Origin: CAZHON01 sp964534565
GTDB taxonomy: Bacteria; Patescibacteriota; Gracilibacteria; Peribacterales; Peribacteraceae
Assembly: GCA_964534565.1 (NCBI GenBank)
Contig: CAZHON010000001.1
Span: 124,001-188,000, forward strand
Length of the DNA stretch: 64,000 bases
Direction: 5' to 3'
Below are positions 1 to 8,119 of the stretch, in pieces. How positions within the stretch are numbered: the first letter of the stretch is position 1; each line of letters begins with the position of its first letter. The notes below the pieces were generated by a model. It saw only the letters and a list, made by a program, of their open reading frames with translations. It was not told the origin of the DNA and ran no database searches. The position numbers and the translations under genes were made by a program.

Positions 1-236
1 GATTTTGGATGAAGGATACGTTGATCCCACTCGATATCGTGTTCTTCGATCACGCAGGAACATTCGTGTCATCGGCAAGCATGCCGCTTTGCACGTCTGA
101 CCCTTGTCCTCCATTCCGTCCGGTGCGACCGGCGATGTACGCAATCGAGTTACCGTACGGGTACCTCAGCACACACGGTATCCATTCCGGTTGGACACTT
201 ACGCATCTGGATTCTCTTCCTCCGTTGGCTCAGTAG
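1..236 (+). CDS. DUF192 family protein, C-terminal part (5' end outside window)
   Basis: The open frame runs in from before base 1 (codons in phase from base 3) and stops at 236. The first visible residues, FWMKDTLIPLDIVFFD, match the conserved core of DUF192 proteins, which are small all-beta, usually secreted or lipid-anchored proteins of unknown biochemical role. A Cys-Pro pair and a 'MYAIELPYGYLSTHGI' stretch follow, in the order the family shows. The methionine at base 9 lies inside the conserved motif and is not the start. The 3' end overlaps the convergent small gene 199-417 by 38 bases. Family assignment is from motif recognition only. Confidence 0.75.
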   Translation, partial: FWMKDTLIPLDIVFFDHAGTFVSSASMPLCTSDPCPPFRPVRPAMYAIELPYGYLSTHGIHSGWTLTHLDSLPPLAQ

Positions 237-417
237 GGTCGAGGCGTCGTGCTCCCTCCTTCTTTCCCTTGAGCGTATCGACCGCTTTTTTGTGCGCCTT
301 CAAACCGATATTGCCCACACCTTCGTGGTCATAATTATGGGCACCCAACGCATAGGCCAAGGTGTTGGATGAATCCGTTTGCGTTTCGCCGTCGTAGTGG
401 TGGTGATCTTGATCCAT
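199..417 (-). CDS. small hypothetical protein, 72 aa
   Basis: Not recognised. The protein is very hydrophilic, begins with an Asp/His-rich stretch (MDQDHHHYDGE), has a basic middle (LKAHKKAVDTLKGKKEGARR) and an acidic tail (TEPTEEENPDA). It has no membrane segment or signal peptide. It is convergent with and overlaps the end of the DUF192 gene. The clear charge segmentation favours a real gene over a shadow frame. No strong ribosome binding site is seen. Confidence 0.5.
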   Translation of the reverse strand: MDQDHHHYDGETQTDSSNTLAYALGAHNYDHEGVGNIGLKAHKKAVDTLKGKKEGARRLDPTEPTEEENPDA

Positions 418-568
418 AGCTCTATTGAACTACTAATGTATTCATACTGCAAACCATTCATGTTCCAATGTGACAAGGTACATCAATAATTGCAGAAAGA
501 AGCCATGTATTCGATGTGTCGGATGTCCGATTCATCGTATTTTTTGTGCATATTTTAGAGTGGGTCGT

Positions 569-1039
569 ATGCAATTTCCTCCTCTTCTTTTTCATCCGTC
601 CACTCGCCTTATTCTCGCGTGCAGTGCAGCACTCTGTGCAGGCGCAGTGATGGAGCAAGTATGGATTCGTTCCACCGTGGATTCCTCGACTCTCCTCACT
701 CTCGTTCAGGACGCAAGACCACGTGTGTGTACGGTAGAAGTCGATGGCATGCGCGATGGGAGCATTGCAGGGCGCATCACCGGTTCCGGGCGTGTGTTCA
801 TTGGAACGACGCAGGCGATTCCCAATGCGAGCGGGTCCTTTCTTGTTGCAGCGGGGGATTTTCTCACCAATCGCATCACCATCACCATTCCTCCCGGTAT
901 GAAGTTCGTCGCTTCCAAGCGAGGGACAAAGTACTACGCACTCCAAAGCAGTCAGGCCAAGTCGATTGCTCCTGCAAACCGTGTGTACTTTGCAACCCCT
1001 GCAGAGGCCGAGGCGGCGGGGTTCCGTCTTGGAAAGTAG
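569..1039 (+). CDS. membrane-anchored protein with Ada-like C-terminal motif
   Basis: A 156-residue protein if the ATG at 569 is used. The frame is open back to 470, but the earlier part is Cys-rich and unlike protein. Residues about 13-28 (RLILACSAALCAGAVMEQVW) form an N-terminal membrane anchor. The last 45 residues (FVASKRGTKYYALQS...VYFATPAEAEAAGFR) resemble the short 'YHxxxC ... I...N...F.t.eeA.aaGyrp' module, related to the Ada metal-binding domain, that often ends surface proteins in Patescibacteria. The usual Cys at the zinc site is replaced here (YYALQS), so metal binding is doubtful. It lies 53 bases upstream of ftsH on the same strand and may be co-transcribed. Confidence 0.65.
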   Translation: MQFPPLLFHPSTRLILACSAALCAGAVMEQVWIRSTVDSSTLLTLVQDARPRVCTVEVDGMRDGSIAGRITGSGRVFIGTTQAIPNASGSFLVAAGDFLTNRITITIPPGMKFVASKRGTKYYALQSSQAKSIAPANRVYFATPAEAEAAGFRLGK

Positions 1040-1092
1040 TTTCCGAAAAACTGTCTGGCTCCAACCGCAGAAATCGCTAAAATAGGAGCTCA

Positions 1093-3000
1093 ATGAGCTC
1101 TTCTTCCATTCGTCCTCCTCGGCAGCAGTGGCTGCTCACCTTGCTTCTCTTCGCAGGGCTCATCGGCATGTCGTTTTACTACATGTCGGCACCGGCGCGC
1201 GATGAAGAGAGTAAACTCGTAGGAGCGAAGCACGTATCGATCAGTCAGATTATTGCCGGTTACGGACACAATGATTTCACGCGCATTTTGATTCGCGATA
1301 ACCAGGTCTATGCATTTACCGAAAGCGGCACGGTTCTTCAGTCCTACAAAGAGACATTCGACACCGTTAGTCAGCTTGGATGGAACGATCCTACAAACCC
1401 GACAGTGGTGGAAGTCGAAAACCGCGAAACGACGAACATGGTGATGGCGGCACTTCCTGATGTGATCTTCATCGTTTTGCTCATCGGAGCGATCTTCTGG
1501 CTCTTCCGTTCCATTGCACGAAGCCAGAGCAACGCCCTCTCCTTTGGAAAATCGAAAGCCCGTGTTGCAGATGTGACACAAGTGAAGACGCGTTTCGTGG
1601 ATGTAGCAGGAGCAGAAGAAGCGAAGAATGATTTGCAGGAGGTCGTCGACTTCCTCAAAAACCCGGGCAAGTACCTCGACATGGGAGCAAAGATTCCAAA
1701 AGGAGTCTTGCTCGTCGGTTCACCGGGAACGGGAAAGACATTGCTTGCCCGCGCAGTCGCTGGAGAAGCAGGTGTTCCATTCTTCTCCATTGCAGGAAGT
1801 GAATTCGTCGAAATGTTCGTAGGTGTGGGTGCCAGTCGCGTGCGCGATTTGTTCGTTCGCGCCAAGCGCAATGCTCCATGCATCATCTTCATCGACGAAA
1901 TTGACGCCGTTGGTCGCCAGCGCGGAGGCGCAGGATTCGGCGGAGGACACGACGAACGCGAACAGACGTTGAACCAAATCCTTACGGAGATGGATGGCTT
2001 CGAGCAGGGCACAAACGTGATTGTCATGGCGGCCACCAACCGTCCCGATGTGCTCGACAGCGCCCTCCTTCGCCCGGGACGTTTCGATCGCCGCGTGTTC
2101 TTGGACAAGCCGGACCTCGAAGCGCGTGTGAAGATTTTGGAAGTGCACGCTCGCAACAAGAAGATCGCGAAGGGTGCCAACTTGCGTAACGTTGCGAAAC
2201 AGACGGTGGGCATGACGGGTGCAGACCTGGAGAACGTGATGAACGAAGCAGCCATCTTTGCTGCACGCCGCGCACACAAGATGATTGTGCAGCGCGACCT
2301 TATCGATGCACTCGAGAAAGTGACGATGGGTCCGGAGAAGAAGTCACGTAAGTTGAATCAACATGAGAAGGAAATTACGGCGTATCACGAACTCGGTCAC
2401 GCAATCGTCGGTCACTTGTGCCCCGACAGCGACCCACTCCACAAGATCAGCATCGTCTCTCGCGGCTCCGCCCTCGGTGTCACGTGGTTCCTGCCACAGG
2501 AAGACCAGTACACGGTCAGCAAGCGCAAGTTCCTCGATGAAATCTGCGGGCTCCTCGGAGGACGCGCTGCAGAACAACTCATCTTCAAAGACAGCACGAC
2601 GGGTGCCAGTAACGACATCGAACGCGCTTCTGCAATCGCTCGCAACATGGCGATGGTCTACGGAATGGACGATGAACTCGGCGCAGTAGCCTACGGTGAG
2701 CGTCAGGGCACGGCGTACCTCGGTGCCGACGCAGGCATGTCCCGCAACTTCAGTGAAGAGAGCGCACGCAAGATCGATCACTTCGTGAAGGTGACCATCG
2801 ATACGCAGTACGCACGTGCATTGGGAATGCTCCAGAAGCACGAAGCAAAATTGAAGGAATTGGCAGAGTTGCTCCTCAAGAAAGAGACGATGTCCCTCGA
2901 GGAATTCCTCTTCACGTTCGACGGTTCTGTTCCTCAGAAGAAAAAGAAGCAGGAGGAAACGGAAGAAGATACGGTCGAAGAAGAGTCATCGATGAGTTAA
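1093..3000 (+). CDS. ftsH: ATP-dependent zinc metalloprotease FtsH
   Basis: A 635-residue membrane AAA+ protease that degrades misfolded or regulatory membrane and cytosolic proteins. In order it has an N-terminal membrane segment (about 12-30), an FtsH extracellular domain, a second membrane segment (about 122-140), and an AAA domain with Walker A GSPGTGKT (209-216) and Walker B IIFIDEID. The second region of homology has arginine fingers in RPGRFDRR. The M41 peptidase carries HELGH (432-436). Length is normal for the family. The start is fixed by AGGAG about 4 bases before the ATG. The C-terminal tail is strongly charged (KKKKKQEETEEDTVEEE). Confidence 0.97.
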   Translation: MSSSSIRPPRQQWLLTLLLFAGLIGMSFYYMSAPARDEESKLVGAKHVSISQIIAGYGHNDFTRILIRDNQVYAFTESGTVLQSYKETFDTVSQLGWNDPTNPTVVEVENRETTNMVMAALPDVIFIVLLIGAIFWLFRSIARSQSNALSFGKSKARVADVTQVKTRFVDVAGAEEAKNDLQEVVDFLKNPGKYLDMGAKIPKGVLLVGSPGTGKTLLARAVAGEAGVPFFSIAGSEFVEMFVGVGASRVRDLFVRAKRNAPCIIFIDEIDAVGRQRGGAGFGGGHDEREQTLNQILTEMDGFEQGTNVIVMAATNRPDVLDSALLRPGRFDRRVFLDKPDLEARVKILEVHARNKKIAKGANLRNVAKQTVGMTGADLENVMNEAAIFAARRAHKMIVQRDLIDALEKVTMGPEKKSRKLNQHEKEITAYHELGHAIVGHLCPDSDPLHKISIVSRGSALGVTWFLPQEDQYTVSKRKFLDEICGLLGGRAAEQLIFKDSTTGASNDIERASAIARNMAMVYGMDDELGAVAYGERQGTAYLGADAGMSRNFSEESARKIDHFVKVTIDTQYARALGMLQKHEAKLKELAELLLKKETMSLEEFLFTFDGSVPQKKKKQEETEEDTVEEESSMS

Positions 3001-3003
3001 CGT

Positions 3004-4416
3004 CTACAGAGAAGCTGCGTTTTTGACGTTCCTCGCAATGTCACCGAAATTGTCATAGTACTGTTCTTGATTGATGCGGCGACGGATGTGGTGCGTGAAA
3101 TGGCTGCCATGGTGCAGCACGGCGTTGGCTCCAATTTCCTGTACGGCTGCGGCTACAAGCGCGTATTGCTCTCCTTCCTGCAATTCCTGACTGAGCGTGA
3201 TGGAGGCATAGGGGTGCTTTGCCGCACCGCGGGGAAGTGCAACGGTCGGGTCTTCGATGCGCGACAAATGCCCCTCCTGGTCCACAATGCGACTGTAGGC
3301 CATCACGATTTCGGCATGCTGACTCTTTTCTCCAAGTTCGCGTGCATAGGCGAGTGAGCGGGTGGGGTCAATTCCGCCGATGTCGAGCGACAGCCCGTGC
3401 TTTCTTTGTTCCTTGTCCACACGCATGTTGAAGTCTTGAAAATGTCGTCGGTTTTCAAATGACAGTCTTTCTCCACCTGCACGCAGATTCACTTGGAAGT
3501 GTTTCTTTCCTGTTGGTCGATCCAAATCCATTTCGAAGCTGTGCCAATACTCTTTCAGGAATTTCATGAAGTTCACAATGTCGGCAACGCTGACAAACGT
3601 AGGGGCGGTGACTTCGCGGCCCTGCACTCCCGCTCGTGCAACGCTGCTTGCGTATTTTTGATACAAAGGGAGTTTCAAAATATCCTGCAGCTCCGTTCGA
3701 AAGTGGTAACCCTGGCCGATCGTTTGAGCGGGGGAGGTCGTTGTGGTCATGTACACCGCGCAATCCTCTTGTTGGGCATGCACAGCGAAGGAGCACCCCG
3801 CATGAATGCATGCTCGGACGATGTCCTGCGTATCGTTTTTAAAGTTCTCCAGGAAGGAGATCGTCTCGTCATAGCCGCTCGCTTTTGCGGGAACATTTTT
3901 TTGGAATCGAGAGAAAACAGTATCGATCGATGCCTCCGTTGCTTCCGCACATTCCAACACTGTATGGAACCATCCCTCAATGCGACGTGTGATCAGTGGA
4001 TCATTCTCCGATGAGAGCATTGCAAGACTGGTCGCCATTCCGGCAAGGAGTGGTTGTTCCTTTTGAAGTGTTGCCATGTAATCACCCAAATGACCTTCCT
4101 CAATTAATGCACTCACATCTTTGAGTTCCCTGAATGCGTGTTCCGTTGTTTTTCCTCTCTGGAGTAATTGAAAGTGCTCCCGATTGAAACGCAGCGCGTG
4201 CGACATGATCGTCGCATAGTGCGCATCATTTCTTGGGGAGGCCTGTGTGAGAGTGCGCAGAAGATTGCCCAATGCGTGGTAGCACCACGTGCGGGTTTGC
4301 TGAATGTGTCGATGACCTTGATCGTGCTCGCAATCGGACAACAGGCGCAGCATTTCCAATGCCCGCGTTGTGGCTATATTTTGCTCTTGTGGCTGAAATT
4401 GTTGCCCTTCGGACAT
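3004..4416 (-). CDS. hypothetical protein, 470 aa
   Basis: Not recognised. It is a soluble, mostly helical protein with no signal peptide or membrane segment. It starts at MSEGQQFQPQEQ; an in-frame TTG 18 bases upstream is less likely. The C-terminal half contains His-rich stretches (VLHHGSHFTHHIRRRINQEQ) and a conserved-looking 'LSLDIGGIDPTRS' segment. It is convergent with ftsH with only 3 bases between the stops. No Shine-Dalgarno is seen. It may be a lineage-specific cytoplasmic protein. Confidence 0.75.
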   Translation of the reverse strand: MSEGQQFQPQEQNIATTRALEMLRLLSDCEHDQGHRHIQQTRTWCYHALGNLLRTLTQASPRNDAHYATIMSHALRFNREHFQLLQRGKTTEHAFRELKDVSALIEEGHLGDYMATLQKEQPLLAGMATSLAMLSSENDPLITRRIEGWFHTVLECAEATEASIDTVFSRFQKNVPAKASGYDETISFLENFKNDTQDIVRACIHAGCSFAVHAQQEDCAVYMTTTTSPAQTIGQGYHFRTELQDILKLPLYQKYASSVARAGVQGREVTAPTFVSVADIVNFMKFLKEYWHSFEMDLDRPTGKKHFQVNLRAGGERLSFENRRHFQDFNMRVDKEQRKHGLSLDIGGIDPTRSLAYARELGEKSQHAEIVMAYSRIVDQEGHLSRIEDPTVALPRGAAKHPYASITLSQELQEGEQYALVAAAVQEIGANAVLHHGSHFTHHIRRRINQEQYYDNFGDIARNVKNAASL

Positions 4417-4580
4417 AATGATAAAATAGAACAAATTGTTAAATTAGTCAAACTTCCTCCACCTTCAAAACAGGGCAGCAGACCGCATTGAACTACTTGT
4501 AAAGATTGCTACACTGCCTGGGCTCTCGCGACTTTTGCGTTGCCAGGGATTGCTGTTCCCTCGTTGTTTTACACCACAGT

Positions 4581-4667
4581 GCCCAGGTGGCGGAATTGGT
4601 AGACGCGCACGCTTGAGGGGCGTGTAAGAGTAATCTTGTGGAGGTTCGAGTCCTCTCCTGGGCACCA
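4581..4667 (+). tRNA. tRNA-Leu (anticodon GAG), CCA encoded
   Basis: A class II tRNA. The acceptor stem is GCCCAGG/CCTGGGC. The D-arm contains GGAATTGGTAGAC. The anticodon stem CACGC/GCGTG closes the loop TTGAGGG, giving anticodon GAG for Leu codons CUC and CUU. A long variable arm and a T-loop GTTCGAGTC follow. The 3' CCA is encoded at 4665-4667. Confidence 0.95.
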
Positions 4668-4789
4668 GAAAAATATCAGCTTTAGTCAGTCATTCAGGAC
4701 ACAGAGATGTGTCGTGAATCTTGCTTATATCCCAAAATAGATCATAATACCCTTTGTCGGTCTTCAACAGTCAACGGAGGATTTTGACG

Positions 4790-4942
4790 ATGAGAGTCAT
4801 GCTTATAGTTTTTGGAGTTTTCTTTCTCCTGTTGGGAGTTTGGATCTCCTACAAATGGGACGACTACGGCATCCGGTGTCCCGTGCTCGCTCGTCTTTTC
4901 TTCATTATCGGCACGTTAGCCTTTGTCATCGCCGACAAATGA
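4790..4942 (+). CDS. small membrane protein, 50 aa
   Basis: Starts at the ATG at 4790, which is preceded by a good Shine-Dalgarno (GGAGG at 4776-4780). Two hydrophobic helices are seen (MLIVFGVFFLLLGVWI and ARLFFIIGTLAFVI) joined by a short polar loop KWDDYGIRCP. Function unknown. This is one of the few genes in the window with a textbook ribosome binding site. Confidence 0.7.
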   Translation: MRVMLIVFGVFFLLLGVWISYKWDDYGIRCPVLARLFFIIGTLAFVIADK

Positions 4943-4991
4943 AGGGGGAGGAGAATGCATTTCTTCCTCCGTCGCCCGAACACCGATGATT

Positions 4992-5013
4992 GCCTGCTCC
5001 TCACCGAGCAGGC
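4992..5013. terminator. hairpin between small membrane protein and methyltransferase genes
   Basis: GCCTGCTC, a loop of six bases, then GAGCAGGC: an 8-bp perfect stem between two convergent genes. Only a weak T-run (TTT) follows on the plus strand, so it may act as a bidirectional transcription barrier. A second imperfect hairpin (GGAGGA...TCCTCC) lies just upstream at about 4947-4972. Confidence 0.55.
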
Positions 5014-5022
5014 TTTCACCTG

Positions 5023-5910
5023 TTACTGACACCAACGCGTGAAAATTCCTGTGGAGATGAGTCGCTTATCTTTCTGCTGCAGACACAACTCTCCAAACTC
5101 AATCGTTCCCTTTCTTTTTCCTTTCAAACAATCTTCGAGCAAATTGTAGAGCGAGAGTGCGGAGGAGTTCGTTGCGTATCCGTTGATGAGGAGAAAGTCC
5201 GCATCGGGAGTGAGAATCTCCACTGCGTTCTCAAGAAGGAAGGGGAGATCTTGATTGAGTTTCCAGGTGCGACCGTCGGGTGAGTGACCGAACGCAGGCG
5301 GGTCCATGATGATGCCGTCGTAGAATTGTCCGCGACGGCGCTCACGCAGTACAAATTTTACGGCGTCATCCAAAATCCAACGAATCGAATCAGGGGAGAG
5401 ACTGCTGAGTTCCTGGTTCTCTTTTGCAAAACCGATTGCGGGCTTGCTCGCGTCCACGTGTGTGACATGGTGACCCAGTTTTGTGAGGAACACGCTGGCG
5501 GCTCCTGTGTATCCGAAGAGGTTTAAAATCTTTCGATTCTTCTTTCCTTGTAACTTCTTTGCCATCCACTCCCAGTTTGCTGCCTGCTCGGCAAAGATTC
5601 CTGTGTGCTTGAACGGTGTGAGACGTGCATTGAGGAGAATATCGTCCTTTGTGCCGGGGATGGTGAATTGGATCACCCAGGCACCCGGCAGGTGCCCACG
5701 CGTCTTCCAGCCGCCTCCTTCGCCGATTGATTCAAAGATTGCATCTGCACGCTGCCATTCGTCATCCGGCAGGTGCCGATCCCACGTGATTTGTGGGTCC
5801 GGACGAGCGAGGCGATAATCGCCCCATTGTTCCAAGCGATAGCCTTTACCCGTATCGAGCAGGGCAAAGTCTTTGAAGGCCGAGAAATGTTCCAGCTGGA
5901 ACGTCGTCAT
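5023..5910 (-). CDS. class I SAM-dependent methyltransferase (RlmI-like)
   Basis: A 295-residue methyltransferase related to the RlmI/RlmK family that methylates 23S rRNA cytosine C5. The N-terminal RNA-binding-like segment contains the family's 'RLTPFKHTGIFAEQAANW'. The SAM-binding motif I is ILNLFGYTGAAS, an acidic residue follows in HVDASKPA, and the catalytic motif IV is IIMDPPAFG. The N-terminal PUA domain of full-length RlmI is missing, so it is the short form of the family. The substrate is inferred from family only. Confidence 0.85.
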   Translation of the reverse strand: MTTFQLEHFSAFKDFALLDTGKGYRLEQWGDYRLARPDPQITWDRHLPDDEWQRADAIFESIGEGGGWKTRGHLPGAWVIQFTIPGTKDDILLNARLTPFKHTGIFAEQAANWEWMAKKLQGKKNRKILNLFGYTGAASVFLTKLGHHVTHVDASKPAIGFAKENQELSSLSPDSIRWILDDAVKFVLRERRRGQFYDGIIMDPPAFGHSPDGRTWKLNQDLPFLLENAVEILTPDADFLLINGYATNSSALSLYNLLEDCLKGKRKGTIEFGELCLQQKDKRLISTGIFTRWCQ

Positions 5911-5982
5911 AGACAGAGGTTACAGGAATGGAACCGTAGATAACATGGCGTCTTGCCCACTTCTCATGCAAAATTCGAGCCT

Positions 5983-8118
5983 ATGAACACCCATCGCCCT
6001 CTCCTTTTTCTATCCCTGACATGTCTTCTCGCTGCCTGCAGTCCTGCCGGTGGGGACGGTGGAGCATCGTCTTCGTCCGGCTCCAGCCTCAGTTCACTTT
6101 CCACGATGTCATCGTCTGCAATCGCAGTCACTGGAGAAGGAACGAAAATTGATCCGACTGATGCGAACAATTTCGCGCTCTCCACTCCTGAATCGTACAA
6201 TTATCCTGAACCTACAGACCCGTATTTGCGATACGGTCTCTACGATCAAAATTCAATCGACTTCACAGGCACGAACACTCCGACATTTGAAAAGTTGGTC
6301 GTAATCTACACGCCCGGATACGGTGATGAGCGCGATCGGGATGTGTATCAGGTGAAGAATTTTGAACCTGGAGATACGGATTGGAAATACACAGCATCCG
6401 TTTCTGCAGGAAATTTGCAGCGCGGAGTGAATGAATATCGCTTCCGCATGTACCTGACAGGAGGAGAGAAGTACGTCGAAAAAGTATTCCTCCTTCAATA
6501 TTACGCGAATCGAACAGAGGAAACTCTTCCAGCTCGTCCGGCACTGAATGTGCAATGGTCGACTCCTCAGGAACTTCCAGCGATCTCCTATCTGAAGAGT
6601 ATCGATGAATACGATCGAACGGTTCAGTATGTCCAAAAGAATGCTATCTATTCAAATAGCGTGAGTGGTCCTTCTGAAGTTGATAACTACATCACGCTAG
6701 GAATGCAGTATTTCAAAGTAGGAACGGTGAAAGGCGGGGACTACGACGGAGGTGATGTAATCGTGGCAATTGTCGATAACTGCATCGCTTCTTTTGATAT
6801 GTGTTTCTCGACAAGCGAGCCGGAGGACATTGTCCGCACAAAGGATGGACGATTCATCCGCTTTACTCCAAACACGAACATTCTGTTCAAGACGCAATTG
6901 GATAGCGCTCACACCATCGAAGCAATTCCTCAAACTCCGCTCGTCATTCCAAATGTAACAAACGCAACATTGAAACATGTGAAAAATGCCTCTCAAATGT
7001 TCTCGTCTGCAGGAACGCAATTCTTCGTTAGCAAAGAATTGGGACAACCTGTGTACCAGGGCGACAACGGTTGTCTTGCAGTAAAGGGGCTCGATGGCAC
7101 ACAGGCGATCTACGATATTGAATTGAAGGATTACTTCTCACAGCCGAATGTGTTGGAAGTAACGCTCAATAACGGCCAAACAATGAGCCATGCCTATGCA
7201 AGTCACGTGACCAAGGGCTGCAATATGTCCACATTCTGTTACGACCTTTCGACCATCGATGACAGTGCGTTGGAGAAAATCGGAAAACTAAAGAACGGCC
7301 AAGCGGTCTATCGTGAGAAACACACTCCCGAGCAGCTTGCGAAGTTCAAAGAGAATATCGGTGTGACCGATCTCGCAACTGTGTACACATCGCTCCCGAA
7401 CTGGGAGGGTGCTCCACCCATTCCAACTCCACAGGCCTTTTATGACAACTACCCTGTCATTTATGTGAAGGATCCACTCGGACGTATGCTGCGATTCCAA
7501 CAGGAGCAGTATCAGTCCGGTGCCGAGTGCGGAAAGCCAGTGATCTACCTCTACCCGGAGACAGAACAGGATGTGAATGTGCAGGTGAAGCCTGTCGGAG
7601 GGCTCACTGTCTCTGAGCCTGCGTACGGCAATGGATGGAACGTGCGTGCAACCCCACAGAGCGTGCTCACGAACTTGTCCGATGGGAAACAATACGGATA
7701 TTTGTTCTGGGAAGGGGATGGAGGAGAGTACACAAAGCCAACCAAAGGATTCGTCGTCGCGCGTGAAAACGTTCATGCTGTGATGCTCGAAAAACTGCAT
7801 ACCCTAGGGCTCAATGCGATTGAGACTGCGGACTTCCTCGCGTTCTGGGAACCGAAATTGACCGCCAGTCCGTGGACATTCATCACATTCGTTCCACAGA
7901 GTCAGTTCGAGACGATGGCACCTCTCACTGTCACTCCAACGCCCGATACGGTGATTCGTGTCTTCATGGACTTCACATCACTCGAAGGACCAATCGATGT
8001 GGAACCGCTCATACTTACAACGCCTGAACGCAAAGGATTTACGGTCGTCGAATGGGGAGGAGTGTTGCACTCGACAGATGCAAAGGGAGACGAGATTACA
8101 CAGTGCTCCATTCGTTAA
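5983..8118 (+). CDS. large lipoprotein with 'KPVIYLYP' domain
   Basis: A 711-residue protein starting at the ATG at 5983; the frame is open to 5953, but this start places a lipoprotein signal at the N-terminus. The signal peptide ends at lipobox LLAAC, followed by a Gly/Ser-rich linker. The middle region is of unknown fold. The C-terminal third begins at CGKPVIYLYP (Cys at about 516), the hallmark of a widespread domain of unknown function in secreted proteins of Patescibacteria and some eukaryotes. It should sit on the outer face of the cytoplasmic membrane. It is followed after one base by the next lipoprotein gene and is probably co-transcribed with it. Confidence 0.8.
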   Translation: MNTHRPLLFLSLTCLLAACSPAGGDGGASSSSGSSLSSLSTMSSSAIAVTGEGTKIDPTDANNFALSTPESYNYPEPTDPYLRYGLYDQNSIDFTGTNTPTFEKLVVIYTPGYGDERDRDVYQVKNFEPGDTDWKYTASVSAGNLQRGVNEYRFRMYLTGGEKYVEKVFLLQYYANRTEETLPARPALNVQWSTPQELPAISYLKSIDEYDRTVQYVQKNAIYSNSVSGPSEVDNYITLGMQYFKVGTVKGGDYDGGDVIVAIVDNCIASFDMCFSTSEPEDIVRTKDGRFIRFTPNTNILFKTQLDSAHTIEAIPQTPLVIPNVTNATLKHVKNASQMFSSAGTQFFVSKELGQPVYQGDNGCLAVKGLDGTQAIYDIELKDYFSQPNVLEVTLNNGQTMSHAYASHVTKGCNMSTFCYDLSTIDDSALEKIGKLKNGQAVYREKHTPEQLAKFKENIGVTDLATVYTSLPNWEGAPPIPTPQAFYDNYPVIYVKDPLGRMLRFQQEQYQSGAECGKPVIYLYPETEQDVNVQVKPVGGLTVSEPAYGNGWNVRATPQSVLTNLSDGKQYGYLFWEGDGGEYTKPTKGFVVARENVHAVMLEKLHTLGLNAIETADFLAFWEPKLTASPWTFITFVPQSQFETMAPLTVTPTPDTVIRVFMDFTSLEGPIDVEPLILTTPERKGFTVVEWGGVLHSTDAKGDEITQCSIR

Positions 8119-8119
8119 C

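Noticed and set aside
1371..2279. 302-codon frame opposite ftsH
   Set aside because: Ser/Arg/Thr-rich shadow of the AAA domain.
3455..4014. Frames on both strands inside the 470-residue gene
   Set aside because: Shadow frames with Cys/Arg-rich translations and no start signals.
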